Assembly: GCA_947498645.1 (NCBI GenBank)
Contig: CANMKS010000001.1
Coordinates: forward strand, 1,712,032-1,776,031
Length of the DNA stretch: 64,000 nt
Direction: 5' to 3'
Source: an uncultured Paracoccaceae bacterium
Lineage (GTDB): Bacteria; Pseudomonadota; Alphaproteobacteria; Rhodobacterales; Rhodobacteraceae
Made by a program: the position numbers and the translations under genes. The notes below the pieces were generated by a model. That model made no database searches. It was not told where the DNA came from and worked only from the letters and a program-made list of their open reading frames with translations. Within the stretch, counting starts at the first letter, position 1. Every line of letters starts with the position of its first letter. Positions 25,282-33,514 of the stretch are shown here, one piece after another.

Positions 25282-26955
25282 ATGGCTAACACAATGGAAG
25301 AGTTTGAAGCACTCCTGAATGAAAGCTTCGAAATGGACACACCCGCTGAGGGGTCAGTTGTCAAAGGCAAGGTTATCGCAATCGAAGCGGGCCAAGCCAT
25401 CATCGACGTCGGCTACAAGATGGAAGGCCGCGTTGATATCAAAGAATTCGCAAATCCCGGTGAAGAGGCTGAACTGGCTGTTGGTGACACTGTTGAAGTG
25501 TTCCTGCGCCAAGTTGAAAACGCCCGTGGCGAAGCTGTTATCTCTCGCGAGATGGCCCGCCGTGAAGAAGCATGGGATCGTCTGGAAAAAGCATATGCTG
25601 ACGAAGAGCGCGTTGATGGCGCAATCTTTGGCCGCGTCAAAGGTGGTTTCACCGTGGACCTTGGCGGCGCAGTCGCGTTCTTGCCGGGCTCGCAGGTAGA
25701 CGTCCGCCCTGTGCGTGACGCGGGCCCATTGATGGGTCTGAAGCAGCCATTCCAGATCCTGAAGATGGACCGTCGCCGTGGCAACATCGTTGTGTCCCGC
25801 CGTGCGATCCTTGAAGAAAGCCGTGCAGAGCAGCGCGCCGAAGTGATCGGCAACCTGACCGAAGGTCAGGAAGTTGATGGCGTCGTCAAGAACATCACCG
25901 AATACGGTGCGTTTGTTGACCTTGGCGGTGTTGACGGCCTGTTGCACGTCACAGACATGGCATGGCGCCGTGTGAACCACCCATCCGAGATCCTTACCAT
26001 TGGTGAGACGATCAAGGTGCAGGTCATCAAGATCAACAAAGAAACCCACCGTATCAGCCTTGGCATGAAGCAGCTTCAGGATGATCCATGGGATGCGGTT
26101 GAAGCCAAGTTCTCACTCGGTTCCGTTCACCAGGGTCGCGTGACCAACATCACTGATTACGGCGCATTTGTTGAACTGGAAGCCGGTGTTGAAGGTCTGG
26201 TTCACGTGTCCGAGATGTCCTGGACCAAGAAAAACGTACACCCCGGCAAGATCGTGTCTACGTCGCAGGAAGTCGAAGTCATGGTTCTGGAAATCGACAG
26301 CGCCAAGCGCCGCGTTTCCCTTGGCCTGAAACAGACACAGCGCAACCCATGGGAAGTCTTTGCAGAGCAGTTCCCTGAGGGCACTGAGGTTGAAGGCGAA
26401 GTCAAGAACATCACCGAATTCGGTCTGTTTGTTGGCCTCGAAGGCGACATCGACGGCATGGTTCACCTGTCTGACCTGACATGGGAAGGCCGTGGCGAAG
26501 ACGTGATTGGCGATTTCCGCAAAGGCGATATGGTTCGCGCCAAGGTTGCCGAAGTTGACGTTGAGAAAGAGCGTATTTCGCTGTCCATCAAAGCACTCGA
26601 CGGTGATCCGTTCGCCGAAGCTGTTGGCGGCGTGAAGCGCGGTTCGGTTATCACTGTTGAAGTGACCAAGATCGAAGATGGTGGCATCGAAGTGGACTAT
26701 GAAGGTGCGAAATCCTTCATCCGTCGCTCTGACCTGTCCCGCGACCGTGCCGAGCAGCGCCCAGAGCGTTTTGGCGTCGGCGACAAGGTCGACGTCCGTG
26801 TGACCAACATCGACAGCAAGACCCGCAAGCTGGGTCTGTCGATCAAGGCACGCGAGATTGCAGAAGAGAAGGAAGCGGTTGAGCAGTATGGCTCCAGCGA
26901 TTCCGGCGCATCCTTGGGCGATATCCTTGGTGCGGCTCTGAAGGGCGACGAATAA
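25282..26955 (+). CDS. rpsA: 30S ribosomal protein S1
   Basis: The 557-residue protein is built of six S1 (OB-fold) repeats; clear ones begin at GSVVKGKVIAIEAGQAIIDVG, VDGVVKNITEYGAFVDLGGVDG, HQGRVTNITDYGAFVELEAG and VEGEVKNITEFGLFVGLEGD. S1 brings mRNAs to the 30S subunit. The codon use is strongly biased, as expected of a highly expressed gene. ihfB follows, as in other proteobacteria, but with its own upstream region after a strong terminator. Confidence 0.97.
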   Translation: MANTMEEFEALLNESFEMDTPAEGSVVKGKVIAIEAGQAIIDVGYKMEGRVDIKEFANPGEEAELAVGDTVEVFLRQVENARGEAVISREMARREEAWDRLEKAYADEERVDGAIFGRVKGGFTVDLGGAVAFLPGSQVDVRPVRDAGPLMGLKQPFQILKMDRRRGNIVVSRRAILEESRAEQRAEVIGNLTEGQEVDGVVKNITEYGAFVDLGGVDGLLHVTDMAWRRVNHPSEILTIGETIKVQVIKINKETHRISLGMKQLQDDPWDAVEAKFSLGSVHQGRVTNITDYGAFVELEAGVEGLVHVSEMSWTKKNVHPGKIVSTSQEVEVMVLEIDSAKRRVSLGLKQTQRNPWEVFAEQFPEGTEVEGEVKNITEFGLFVGLEGDIDGMVHLSDLTWEGRGEDVIGDFRKGDMVRAKVAEVDVEKERISLSIKALDGDPFAEAVGGVKRGSVITVEVTKIEDGGIEVDYEGAKSFIRRSDLSRDRAEQRPERFGVGDKVDVRVTNIDSKTRKLGLSIKAREIAEEKEAVEQYGSSDSGASLGDILGAALKGDE

Positions 26956-26981
26956 GTCTGTTCTGACGAAGTCGAAAAAGA

Positions 26982-27015
26982 AACCCCGCCGCAGGTCTCT
27001 GCGGCGGGGTTTTTC
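26982..27015 (+). terminator. Intrinsic terminator of rpsA
   Basis: A perfect 13-base-pair stem, AACCCCGCCGCAG (26982-26994) with CTGCGGCGGGGTT (26999-27011), a 4-base loop and a following T-run (TTTT). It is the strongest terminator in the window. Confidence 0.9.
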
Positions 27016-27356
27016 GTGCGCTGTGTTCAGCCATAAAGTTCAGCGTTCTGGACGTCGGAGCGATTTGAATATCGCGATGTTTGATCTATGGCGGGCGCAA
27101 GGGGCAAACCGCCCCGTCAAACCCAGACGCCAATACGGACGCGCGAATCGTTGAGATTTCGGGGGTGACACCTGTGCCTTGACGGTTAGATTGTCGGTAC
27201 AATGGTTCAGATTCGCGAAGATTGGCGCGTTGAAACCATGTATTTTGCATGGAAACGGTTGAATCCCGCTATTTCGCCGCTGGAACAAAATGCCTATAGT
27301 CGCGCGCAAAGCGGGGCAAACCCGTCGATTTTTCTTGTTGGTTGGGAGGCCAAAAC
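27016..27356. other. Gap between rpsA and ihfB without a gene
   Basis: No convincing frame is seen in these 341 bases. A short inverted repeat CCATG-N7-CATGG lies at 27236-27252. TATAGT at 27294-27299 could be the -10 box of an ihfB promoter, but no good -35 box is spaced to it. TTGACG (27179) and TACAAT (27198) are only 13 bases apart and are not accepted as a promoter. Confidence 0.5.
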
Positions 27357-27638
27357 ATGATCCGTTCTGAACTGATCCAGAAACTCGCCGACGAGAACCC
27401 GCACTTGTATCAACGCGATGTCGAACGCATCGTGAACACGGTGTTTGACGAGATCATCGAAGCAATGGCCCGAGGCGACCGGGTTGAACTGCGCGGCTTT
27501 GGCGCTTTTTCCGTCAAGAAGCGTGATGAGCGGATTGGCCGCAATCCGCGAACCGGTGAGGCCGTGAAAGTTGAAGAGAAGCATGTGCCGTTCTTCAAGA
27601 CCGGCAAACTGCTGCGCGACCGGTTGAACGGGAACTAA
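27357..27638 (+). CDS. ihfB: Integration host factor subunit beta
   Basis: The 93-residue product is a full-length HU/IHF-family protein: [32 protein letters not shown] and the DNA-binding arm [21 protein letters not shown] with the Pro that intercalates in the bend. IHF bends DNA at specific sites for recombination and transcription. GGGAGG before the ATG at 27357 sets the start; the frame can be extended five codons upstream without support. Confidence 0.96.
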   Translation: MIRSELIQKLADENPHLYQRDVERIVNTVFDEIIEAMARGDRVELRGFGAFSVKKRDERIGRNPRTGEAVKVEEKHVPFFKTGKLLRDRLNGN

Positions 27639-27740
27639 ACGATCAGTTTCCCATTGCAGGTGGTCACCAGCACACTATCTTCCTGACCAAAGGCAATTCG
27701 GCCCCACTGGCCGCACGCCGCGCTGCGCGAGGAGGGTAAG

Positions 27741-28094
27741 TTGAAAACGATCCGCTATACATTCTGGGCCATCGTCGGTCTGTGCCTGATACTGGTCGGA
27801 CTGGCCAACCGCGATTTTGTGACCCTGCGCGCCATGCCGCAGGCCATGGCTGATCTGCTTGGCATCTCGCCTGACATCAGCTTGCCGCTTTTCATTGTGA
27901 TCTTTATTGGCGTTGGTGTTGGTCTGATGATTGGGTTCCTTTGGGAATGGGTTCGTGAGCATCGTATGCGTGCAGATGCCCGCAGCAAGGCCCGCGAGTT
28001 GGAAAGCCTGCGTCGCGAAGTCCAGCAGCTCAAAGGGGGTGCCGCCGGGGCCAAGGATGATGACGACGTGCTGGCGTTGCTGGAAAAGACCTGA
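27741..28094 (+). CDS. LapA-domain inner-membrane protein
   Basis: The 117-residue protein has two membrane helices (YTFWAIVGLCLILVGLAN and ISLPLFIVIFIGVGVGLMIGF) and a cytoplasmic coiled coil (ARSKARELESLRREVQQLKG) with an acidic end. This is the LapA (DUF1049) architecture; in E. coli LapA acts with LapB in control of LPS synthesis. The start is TTG, 5 bases after GGAGG. It lies between ihfB and trpF, the usual place in Rhodobacteraceae. Confidence 0.85.
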   Translation: MKTIRYTFWAIVGLCLILVGLANRDFVTLRAMPQAMADLLGISPDISLPLFIVIFIGVGVGLMIGFLWEWVREHRMRADARSKARELESLRREVQQLKGGAAGAKDDDDVLALLEKT

Positions 28095-28097
28095 CCA

Positions 28098-28745
28098 ATG
28101 TCACCTCAGACCCGTGTAAAGATTTGCGGGCTGCGCGACGCGGCCACGCTGCAAGCCGCAGTGGATGCTGGCGCGTCTTATGTGGGGTTGGTGTTTTTTC
28201 CCAAATCCCCGCGTCACGTGTCGGTTGAGGTCGCCGCCCAGTTGGCCGCCAAGGTGCCGGTCGGCGTTGCGAAAACCGCTTTGGTTGTGAATGCGGATAA
28301 TGCCCTGTTGGATGTCATCACCGCCGAGGTGCCGCTGGATATCTTGCAATTGCATGGCGCCGAAACGCCGGAGCGTGTGACAGAAGTGCGCGCGCGCTAC
28401 GGGTTGCCGGTTATGAAGGCCGTTGGTGTCGCCGATGAAAGTGATTTGCCACAATTGGAGCACTACGCCCGGGTCGCCGATCAGCTTTTGGTTGATGCCA
28501 AACCTCCCAAAAATGCGGATCTGCCTGGTGGCAATGGCCTGTCTTTCGATTGGCGCCTCATCGCGGACCGTCGCTGGCCGGTGCCTTGGATGCTTGCCGG
28601 TGGGCTAACACCTGACAATGTGGCCGAAGCGATCGCCCTGACGGGGGCAACGCAGGTGGATGTGTCCTCTGGCGTGGAAAGCGCGCCGGGTCAGAAAGAT
28701 GCGGATCTGATTGCCGCTTTCTGCGCCGCGGCTGGTGCGCGTTAA
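28098..28745 (+). CDS. trpF: Phosphoribosylanthranilate isomerase
   Basis: The 215-residue TIM-barrel protein shows [19 protein letters not shown] with the catalytic Cys, the [10 protein letters not shown] loop, [14 protein letters not shown], and the phosphate-binding AGGLTPDNV and [14 protein letters not shown] at the C-terminus. It isomerises phosphoribosylanthranilate in tryptophan synthesis. It begins 3 bases after the lapA stop. Confidence 0.95.
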   Translation: MSPQTRVKICGLRDAATLQAAVDAGASYVGLVFFPKSPRHVSVEVAAQLAAKVPVGVAKTALVVNADNALLDVITAEVPLDILQLHGAETPERVTEVRARYGLPVMKAVGVADESDLPQLEHYARVADQLLVDAKPPKNADLPGGNGLSFDWRLIADRRWPVPWMLAGGLTPDNVAEAIALTGATQVDVSSGVESAPGQKDADLIAAFCAAAGAR

Positions 28746-28779
28746 GGCGGCATTTACCTCGTTGTGGCAGCATCACGTG

Positions 28780-29007
28780 ATGAACGCATTGCCAATGACC
28801 CCAGAAGCATGGTTTCGCCATTTGTTTTCCGCGCAAGCCGTCCGTGATGGTGGCGTGGTGCGCCGCAAAGTGCGGGATATGGAGCGTATGGTGGGCCGTG
28901 ATGTATTCTCTGCCGAAATCGCACGCCGTGGTTATTCCGCTGTGGAGAATGCTGGACAAGTTATTGTCTTCTGCAATGCTGAACCAGTGCGCGTCGTCGT
29001 GTCGTAA
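28780..29007 (+). CDS. Small conserved protein between trpF and trpB
   Basis: A 75-residue frame beginning MNALPMTPEAWFRHLFSAQA and containing GGVVRRKVRDMERMVGRDVF and GQVIVFCNAEPVRVV. Similar short proteins stand between trpF and trpB in other Rhodobacteraceae and are often labelled as trpF-like by position only; they have no isomerase motifs. It reads like a small folded cytoplasmic protein with a basic helix. Function unknown. Confidence 0.7.
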   Translation: MNALPMTPEAWFRHLFSAQAVRDGGVVRRKVRDMERMVGRDVFSAEIARRGYSAVENAGQVIVFCNAEPVRVVVS

Positions 29008-29033
29008 TCAATTCATGGAACAAGAATTGGGGG

Positions 29034-29079
29034 CAAATCCTCTATGAGGATTTGATTTCAGACTTTCGATGAAAGTCTG
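29034..29079. repeat. Tandem hairpin element
   Basis: Two perfect inverted repeats stand side by side: CAAATCCTC-TAT-GAGGATTTG (29034-29054) and CAGACTTTC-GAT-GAAAGTCTG (29059-29079), each with 9-base arms and a 3-base loop, 4 bases apart. It lies in the gap before trpB. It differs from the REP-like family and could be another dispersed element or a paired RNA structure. Confidence 0.6.
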
Positions 29080-29151
29080 TCACACGTTGGTTGCTTTACC
29101 TCACCCGCATCCCGCGATACTGCTGATCCGCGCGAAAACAGCAGGTGTCCC

Positions 29152-30381
29152 ATGGCCAACGATCTTTTCAACAGCTTCATGACCGGTCCCGATGAAAAGG
29201 GCCGCTTTGGCGAATTTGGCGGACGGTTTGTGTCCGAAACCCTCATGCCGCTGATCCTTGAATTGGAAGAGCAGTATGAACATGCCAAGACGGACGAGGC
29301 CTTCTGGGCCGAGATGCATGATCTGTGGACACATTACGTTGGCCGTCCCAGCCCGCTCTATTTTGCAGAGCGCCTGACAGAGCATCTGGGTGGTGCCAAG
29401 ATTTACCTCAAACGCGATGAGTTGAACCACACCGGCGCCCATAAGATCAACAACGTGCTGGGCCAGATCATTCTGGCCCGCCGTATGGGCAAGACCCGGA
29501 TCATTGCTGAAACCGGTGCCGGTCAGCATGGTGTTGCCACGGCAACGGTCTGTGCGAAATTCGGCCTGAAATGCGTGGTCTACATGGGTGCGCATGATGT
29601 GGAGCGTCAGGCGCCCAACGTGTTTCGGATGCGCTTGCTGGGGGCGGAAGTTGTTCCTGTCACATCGGGACGCGGCACGCTGAAGGACGCGATGAATGAT
29701 GCGCTGCGCGATTGGGTCACCAATGTGCGCGACACATTCTACTGCATCGGCACGGTGGCCGGGCCGCACCCGTACCCTGCGATGGTCCGTGATTTTCAGG
29801 CGATTATTGGCAAGGAAACCAAAGAACAAATGCAGGCGGCTGAGGGGCGTTTGCCCGATACCCTGATTGCCGCGATTGGCGGTGGTTCAAACGCCATGGG
29901 CCTGTTTTACCCTTTCCTTGATGACAAGGACGTCAACATCATTGGGGTAGAGGCAGGCGGCAAAGGCGTGAACGCCAAGATGGAACATTGCGCATCGTTG
30001 ACGGGCGGTCGCCCCGGCGTGTTGCACGGCAACCGCACCTATCTGTTGCAGGATGATGTGGGTCAGATACTGGAAGGGTTCAGTATCTCAGCCGGGCTCG
30101 ACTATCCCGGCATCGGGCCAGAGCATGCCTGGCTGCATGAGATCGGCCGCGCACAATATGTGGCGATCACCGATGTCGAGGCCCTGGAAGCGTTCCAGCT
30201 GTGCTGCGCGCAAGAGGGGATCATCCCGGCGTTGGAACCCTCACACGCATTGGCCCATGTGATGAAAATCGCGCCCGAACTGCCCAAGGATCACCTGCTG
30301 GTGATGAATATGTGCGGCAGGGGCGACAAGGACATCTTTACGGTGGCAAAGCACCTCGGGTTTGAAATGGACAGCGAATAG
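29152..30381 (+). CDS. trpB: Tryptophan synthase beta chain
   Basis: The 409-residue product has [17 protein letters not shown] at the start, the PLP lysine in [11 protein letters not shown], the [13 protein letters not shown] loop and the [13 protein letters not shown] phosphate loop. It makes tryptophan from indole and serine. It lies behind trpF and the 75-residue gene. trpA is not adjacent but stands about 8 kb away on the other strand, an unusual split for the two subunits of one complex. Confidence 0.97.
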   Translation: MANDLFNSFMTGPDEKGRFGEFGGRFVSETLMPLILELEEQYEHAKTDEAFWAEMHDLWTHYVGRPSPLYFAERLTEHLGGAKIYLKRDELNHTGAHKINNVLGQIILARRMGKTRIIAETGAGQHGVATATVCAKFGLKCVVYMGAHDVERQAPNVFRMRLLGAEVVPVTSGRGTLKDAMNDALRDWVTNVRDTFYCIGTVAGPHPYPAMVRDFQAIIGKETKEQMQAAEGRLPDTLIAAIGGGSNAMGLFYPFLDDKDVNIIGVEAGGKGVNAKMEHCASLTGGRPGVLHGNRTYLLQDDVGQILEGFSISAGLDYPGIGPEHAWLHEIGRAQYVAITDVEALEAFQLCCAQEGIIPALEPSHALAHVMKIAPELPKDHLLVMNMCGRGDKDIFTVAKHLGFEMDSE

Positions 30382-30527
30382 GCCTCTAAACTTTGGTTTA
30401 GGCCCGTCGTTCGGGGGTTTACTGCGTCTGATTAAACCGCTGATCAATAGCATCAGGTCGGTTTGCCTGCTTCCTTTTGTTGCAACGGCCCGCATGGCGC
30501 GGGCCGGCGCATCGAAAGGAATGAAAG

Positions 30528-31031
30528 ATGAAAAAGTTTTTACTCTCAACAACGGCCGCTTTCGGATTGACCGCTGGGGCCGCCTTCGGCCAGTCGGTTG
30601 CTGATCAGGTGATCCCGCAGCTGCAGGCCCAGGGCTATGAAAGCATTGAAGTCAAGAACGGCCCCACGCAGGTGAAAATCGAGGCTGTTCGAAATGGCCG
30701 CAAGCTGGAAGTCATCTATGACGCATTTACCGGTGAAATTCTGTTTCAAGAGGTGGAAGATGTCGATGATGATGAGGATTACCAACCTGGTGTGAGCATT
30801 GACAGCGACGATGAAGATTTCCTCGATGATGAAGACGACGAAGACGAAGACGACGAAGACGACGAAGACGACGAAGATGATGAAGATGAAGACGATGAAG
30901 ATGAAGATGAAGACGACGAAGATGAAGACGATGAAGACGATGAAGACGATGAAGACGACGAAGATGACGAAGATGACGATGAAGATGATGAAGATGATGA
31001 TGAAGACGATGACGAGGATGACGACGAGTAA
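30528..31031 (+). CDS. Secreted PepSY-like protein with 68-residue Asp/Glu tail (paralogue 1)
   Basis: The 167-residue product has a signal peptide (cleavage near GAAFGQ), a compact domain of about 55 residues (VADQVIPQLQAQGYESIEV ... YDAFTGEILFQE) that looks like PepSY_2, a short linker, and from residue 100 to the end only Asp and Glu, 68 in a row. The mature protein must be among the most acidic of the cell. PepSY domains are thought to bind or inhibit peptidases; the tail may bind cations. GAAAGGAATGAAAG precedes the start. A paralogue follows directly. Confidence 0.88.
   Translation: MKKFLLSTTAAFGLTAGAAFGQSVADQVIPQLQAQGYESIEVKNGPTQVKIEAVRNGRKLEVIYDAFTGEILFQEVEDVDDDEDYQPGVSIDSDDEDFLDDEDDEDEDDEDDEDDEDDEDEDDEDEDEDDEDEDDEDDEDDEDDEDDEDDDEDDEDDDEDDDEDDDE
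30825..31028. repeat. Asp/Glu codon repeat tract 1
   Basis: 204 bases made only of GAC, GAT, GAA and GAG codons, with many GACGAAGAC-type units. Use of synonymous codons varies, so it is an amino-acid repeat rather than a pure DNA microsatellite, but short identical units could slip. The antisense strand reads as poly-Ser and is not coding. Confidence 0.85.
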
Positions 31032-31078
31032 GCCGCTGCATCTGTCGCATCAGGCCAAATCATCGTAAAAGGATGCTG

Positions 31079-31546
31079 ATGTTAAAACGATTTGTCATAT
31101 GTTTGGCCCTGACTGGGGCGCCGCAGTTTGCAGCGGCCCAGTCTGTGCAGGATCAGATTGTCGCGCAATTGCGCAATCAGGGCTTCACTGAAATGACGCT
31201 GAACCGAACCTGGTTGGGGCGTATCCGCGTCATTGCCTATCGTGATGATCTTCGGCGTGAACTGGTCTTTAACCCTCAGACCGGAGAGATCTTGCGCGAC
31301 TACTGGCGCACGATCGAAGATGGCGACGATGATGGTCCGCGGTTGTTCAATCCTGGTGGTGGTACCTTTGGCGGTCCGGTTGACGACGACGGAGAGGATG
31401 AGAATGGCGGCTCAGACGAAGACGAAGACGAAGACGAAGACGAAGACGATGAGGATGAAGAGGACGACAGCGACGAAGACGACGAAGATGATGATGACGA
31501 CGATGATGATGACGAAGATGACGATGAAGACGACGATGATGAGTAG
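31079..31546 (+). CDS. Secreted PepSY-like protein with Asp/Glu tail (paralogue 2)
   Basis: The 155-residue product repeats the layout of its neighbour: signal peptide ending near QFAAAQ, the domain SVQDQIVAQLRNQGFTEMTL ... LVFNPQTGEILRDYW, a Gly-rich linker (NPGGGTFGGP) and a tail from residue 113 to 155 of Asp and Glu with a single Ser. Paralogue 1 has SVADQVIPQLQAQGYESIEV and DAFTGEILFQE at the same places, so the two arose by duplication. AAAAGGA lies 6 bases before the ATG at 31079, which decides against the ATG at 31073. Confidence 0.86.
   Translation: MLKRFVICLALTGAPQFAAAQSVQDQIVAQLRNQGFTEMTLNRTWLGRIRVIAYRDDLRRELVFNPQTGEILRDYWRTIEDGDDDGPRLFNPGGGTFGGPVDDDGEDENGGSDEDEDEDEDEDDEDEEDDSDEDDEDDDDDDDDDEDDDEDDDDE
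31415..31543. repeat. Asp/Glu codon repeat tract 2
   Basis: 129 bases of GAN codons interrupted by one Ser codon; it codes the acidic tail of paralogue 2. Composition is like tract 1. Confidence 0.8.
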
Positions 31547-31597
31547 TTGCCGTCGCTATCGCATCGCGCAACACTTCTGGTGAAGGGCCAGCCCGCC

Positions 31598-32059
31598 ATG
31601 TTGGCCATCGTGATCGTGCAGTTGATCTGCGCGGTCTTTTTCGTCGCGCAGATTCTCATGTCTGTTTTGGGGATCGCACCGATCAGCTGGCGCGCGCATG
31701 AAATGATTGAATTGGGCGCCGCGCTTGGCCTTTTGCTGGGCGTTGTGTTTGGTTGGATCATTCTGCGGCGGACCATGGCGCGCAATTCGGTGGTCGAAGA
31801 TCAGCTCAGGCTGGCCTCTGGCGCCTTTGTCGAGGTGATGGAAGAGCGCTTTTCCCGGTGGGAGTTGACCCCGGCAGAACGTGATGTGGCCCTATTTGCG
31901 ATCAAGGGTATGTCAACGCAGGAAATTGCAAGCCTCCGCAGCGTCAGCGAAGGCACGATCAAGGCGCAAACAAACGCGATTTACCGCAAATCCGGTGTAT
32001 CCGGGCGGACGCAATTGCTGAGCCTGTTCATTGATGACCTGATGGCGGCAGCTGACTAG
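31598..32059 (+). CDS. Membrane-anchored LuxR/GerE-type regulator
   Basis: The 153-residue product begins with two membrane helices (MLAIVIVQLICAVFFVAQIL and MIELGAALGLLLGVVFGWII), then a short linker helix and a C-terminal GerE helix-turn-helix (ELTPAERDVALFAIKGMSTQ, EIASLRSVSEGTIKAQTNAI). No receiver or autoinducer domain is present, so any signal must come through the membrane part. It is the third gene of a unit with the two acidic PepSY-like proteins, 51 bases after the second. Its stop overlaps that of the convergent DUF2237 gene by 4 bases. The start at 31598 is the first ATG in frame. Confidence 0.82.
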   Translation: MLAIVIVQLICAVFFVAQILMSVLGIAPISWRAHEMIELGAALGLLLGVVFGWIILRRTMARNSVVEDQLRLASGAFVEVMEERFSRWELTPAERDVALFAIKGMSTQEIASLRSVSEGTIKAQTNAIYRKSGVSGRTQLLSLFIDDLMAAAD

Positions 32060-32439
32060 CGCAGATCGTCCGCAACGGTATGAGCGCGCAAAACATCAAT
32101 CGGGACAATCTCCAGCGCGCGCACATGGGTGGCATGTAAATTGACCTGCGGCGCGCAGCCTTCCTCATGGGCTTGCAAGAACCGGCTGGCGCAAAGGCAC
32201 CAACTATCGCCCGCCTGAAGCCCCGGAAAGCCGAACTCTGCCCGCGGCGTGCTCAGATCGTTACCGACGTATTTCGAAAAGGCAAGAAACTCAGCCGTCA
32301 TGACCGCACAGACGGTATGGCTCCCTTCATCAGCCGCGCAGGTATCGCAGGCCCCATTGCGGAAGAACCCGGTCACCGGATCGGTCGAGCAGGGTGCAAG
32401 GGCACTCCCAAGAACATTGAATGAGGGATCTTTTTCCAT
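32056..32439 (-). CDS. DUF2237 family protein
   Basis: The 127-residue product is rich in Cys and Trp and matches DUF2237: NVLGSALAPCSTDPVTGFFR, GACDTCAADEGSHTVCAVMT, SKYVGNDLSTPRAEFGFPGL, GDSWCLCASRFLQAHEEGCAP. The family is widespread in bacteria and has no known function; conserved Cys may bind metal. AAGGAAAG 12 bases upstream supports the ATG at 32439 against the much longer frame that runs back into the DUF2332 gene. Confidence 0.85.
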   Translation of the reverse strand: MEKDPSFNVLGSALAPCSTDPVTGFFRNGACDTCAADEGSHTVCAVMTAEFLAFSKYVGNDLSTPRAEFGFPGLQAGDSWCLCASRFLQAHEEGCAPQVNLHATHVRALEIVPIDVLRAHTVADDLR

Positions 32440-32482
32440 GTGTTTGCGGTCTTTCCTTGCGTCCTTCAGCAGATAGTGCTCA

Positions 32483-33514
32483 TCACGCCCCGGCCCACTG
32501 CACCCAGCGGCCATGAAAATCAGCGCGCCCAAGGTTGAGTGTCACATCTCCTGGCCAGAGCCGCAACGTCAGTGCCGCACCCTGTTCGCCGCCATCATTT
32601 TCCATCCCGAACCACGCCAGCGGTGACTGCGCTGTGGCCTGCGCCCCGGCGGCTTCGATCATCGCTGTGCCTTGGGCTTGTTTGTCTTGCGGAAAGTACT
32701 GCCAGGCGACGGTACTGTAGATCATATGTGCCTGCCCCTGTTTATGCGGCAACCGGCCTGCCAGCCAGTCGATTGCATCGCCTTGATCTACCTGGGTCTT
32801 TGCCGCCGCAATAGCCGCCCGTGTCAGGGCCAAGCGCTCAGGTTGATCAGGCCAAAGATATGCCTGCAGGCGCAATGCATGCTCTGGGTTGGCGGGGTTC
32901 AGAGGGTTGAGGTCCACACCTGCGCGTTCGGTGACGGTTGGCCGGGTGCCTGGTGGCATGGACCCCGACCAGTCCGGTGTCAGCGTCAGGGCAGGGGTGG
33001 CATGTCCGAAGCGCTCTCCATCAATGTCCAGTGCATAGCTGTCCCAATGCATATTCAGGCCACCGCTCGCCCCGAGCTCTGACGTGCGTATCGGCAACCC
33101 AAACCAATTGGCAATGACATGCCCGGCAGCAATCAGCGTGGCAGAGCGGCGCACCTCATTGGTCTGAGGTGCGCTGTCGAGCCATTCTGCGATATGTGCG
33201 GCGTCGCTTTGCAGGGTGCTGCTGACTGCCGACCAGAGCGAATGGTCATCAACGTCCTTTGGCGGATAGACCGCAGCAAGCCCGCTATGCCCTTGCAGAT
33301 GCAAGCCATGCAACGCGCCTGCCAAGCGCAGGGGCACGGATTGGCCGCGCGGGCTGATATCACCTTCCCAGGTGAAGATACGTGTGGTCACTGGCCCTTC
33401 GGGCCAAGGCATATCCGCACAGGCCTGCATCAATCGACCCATAAAGGGGGATCCAAGGCTGGCGCAGGCCTTTGCCTGAAATGCAAACGCCTCGCGGATA
33501 TGGGCCGGTGTCAC
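32483..33514 (-). CDS. DUF2332 family protein
   Basis: The 343-residue product matches DUF2332 in length and motifs: REAFAFQAKACASLGSPFMG at the start, SGLAAVYP, and the ELGASGGLNMHWD block, which resembles a SAM-binding-like turn. The family has no assigned activity. Its ATG overlaps the stop of pth (ATGA), so the two are translated together. Confidence 0.85.
   Translation of the reverse strand: MTPAHIREAFAFQAKACASLGSPFMGRLMQACADMPWPEGPVTTRIFTWEGDISPRGQSVPLRLAGALHGLHLQGHSGLAAVYPPKDVDDHSLWSAVSSTLQSDAAHIAEWLDSAPQTNEVRRSATLIAAGHVIANWFGLPIRTSELGASGGLNMHWDSYALDIDGERFGHATPALTLTPDWSGSMPPGTRPTVTERAGVDLNPLNPANPEHALRLQAYLWPDQPERLALTRAAIAAAKTQVDQGDAIDWLAGRLPHKQGQAHMIYSTVAWQYFPQDKQAQGTAMIEAAGAQATAQSPLAWFGMENDGGEQGAALTLRLWPGDVTLNLGRADFHGRWVQWAGA

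Noticed and set aside
27179..27203. Promoter TTGACG...TACAAT before ihfB
   Set aside because: The spacing is only 13 bases, too short for a sigma-70-type promoter.
30779..31063. Poly-Ser frame on the minus strand
   Set aside because: Mirror image of the Asp/Glu codon tract; a Ser homopolymer protein without a start signal is not credible.
30825..31543. Possible CRISPR or minisatellite array
   Set aside because: Units are short codon-level repeats in two reading frames of secreted proteins, with no spacers of even length; they are coding low-complexity tracts.
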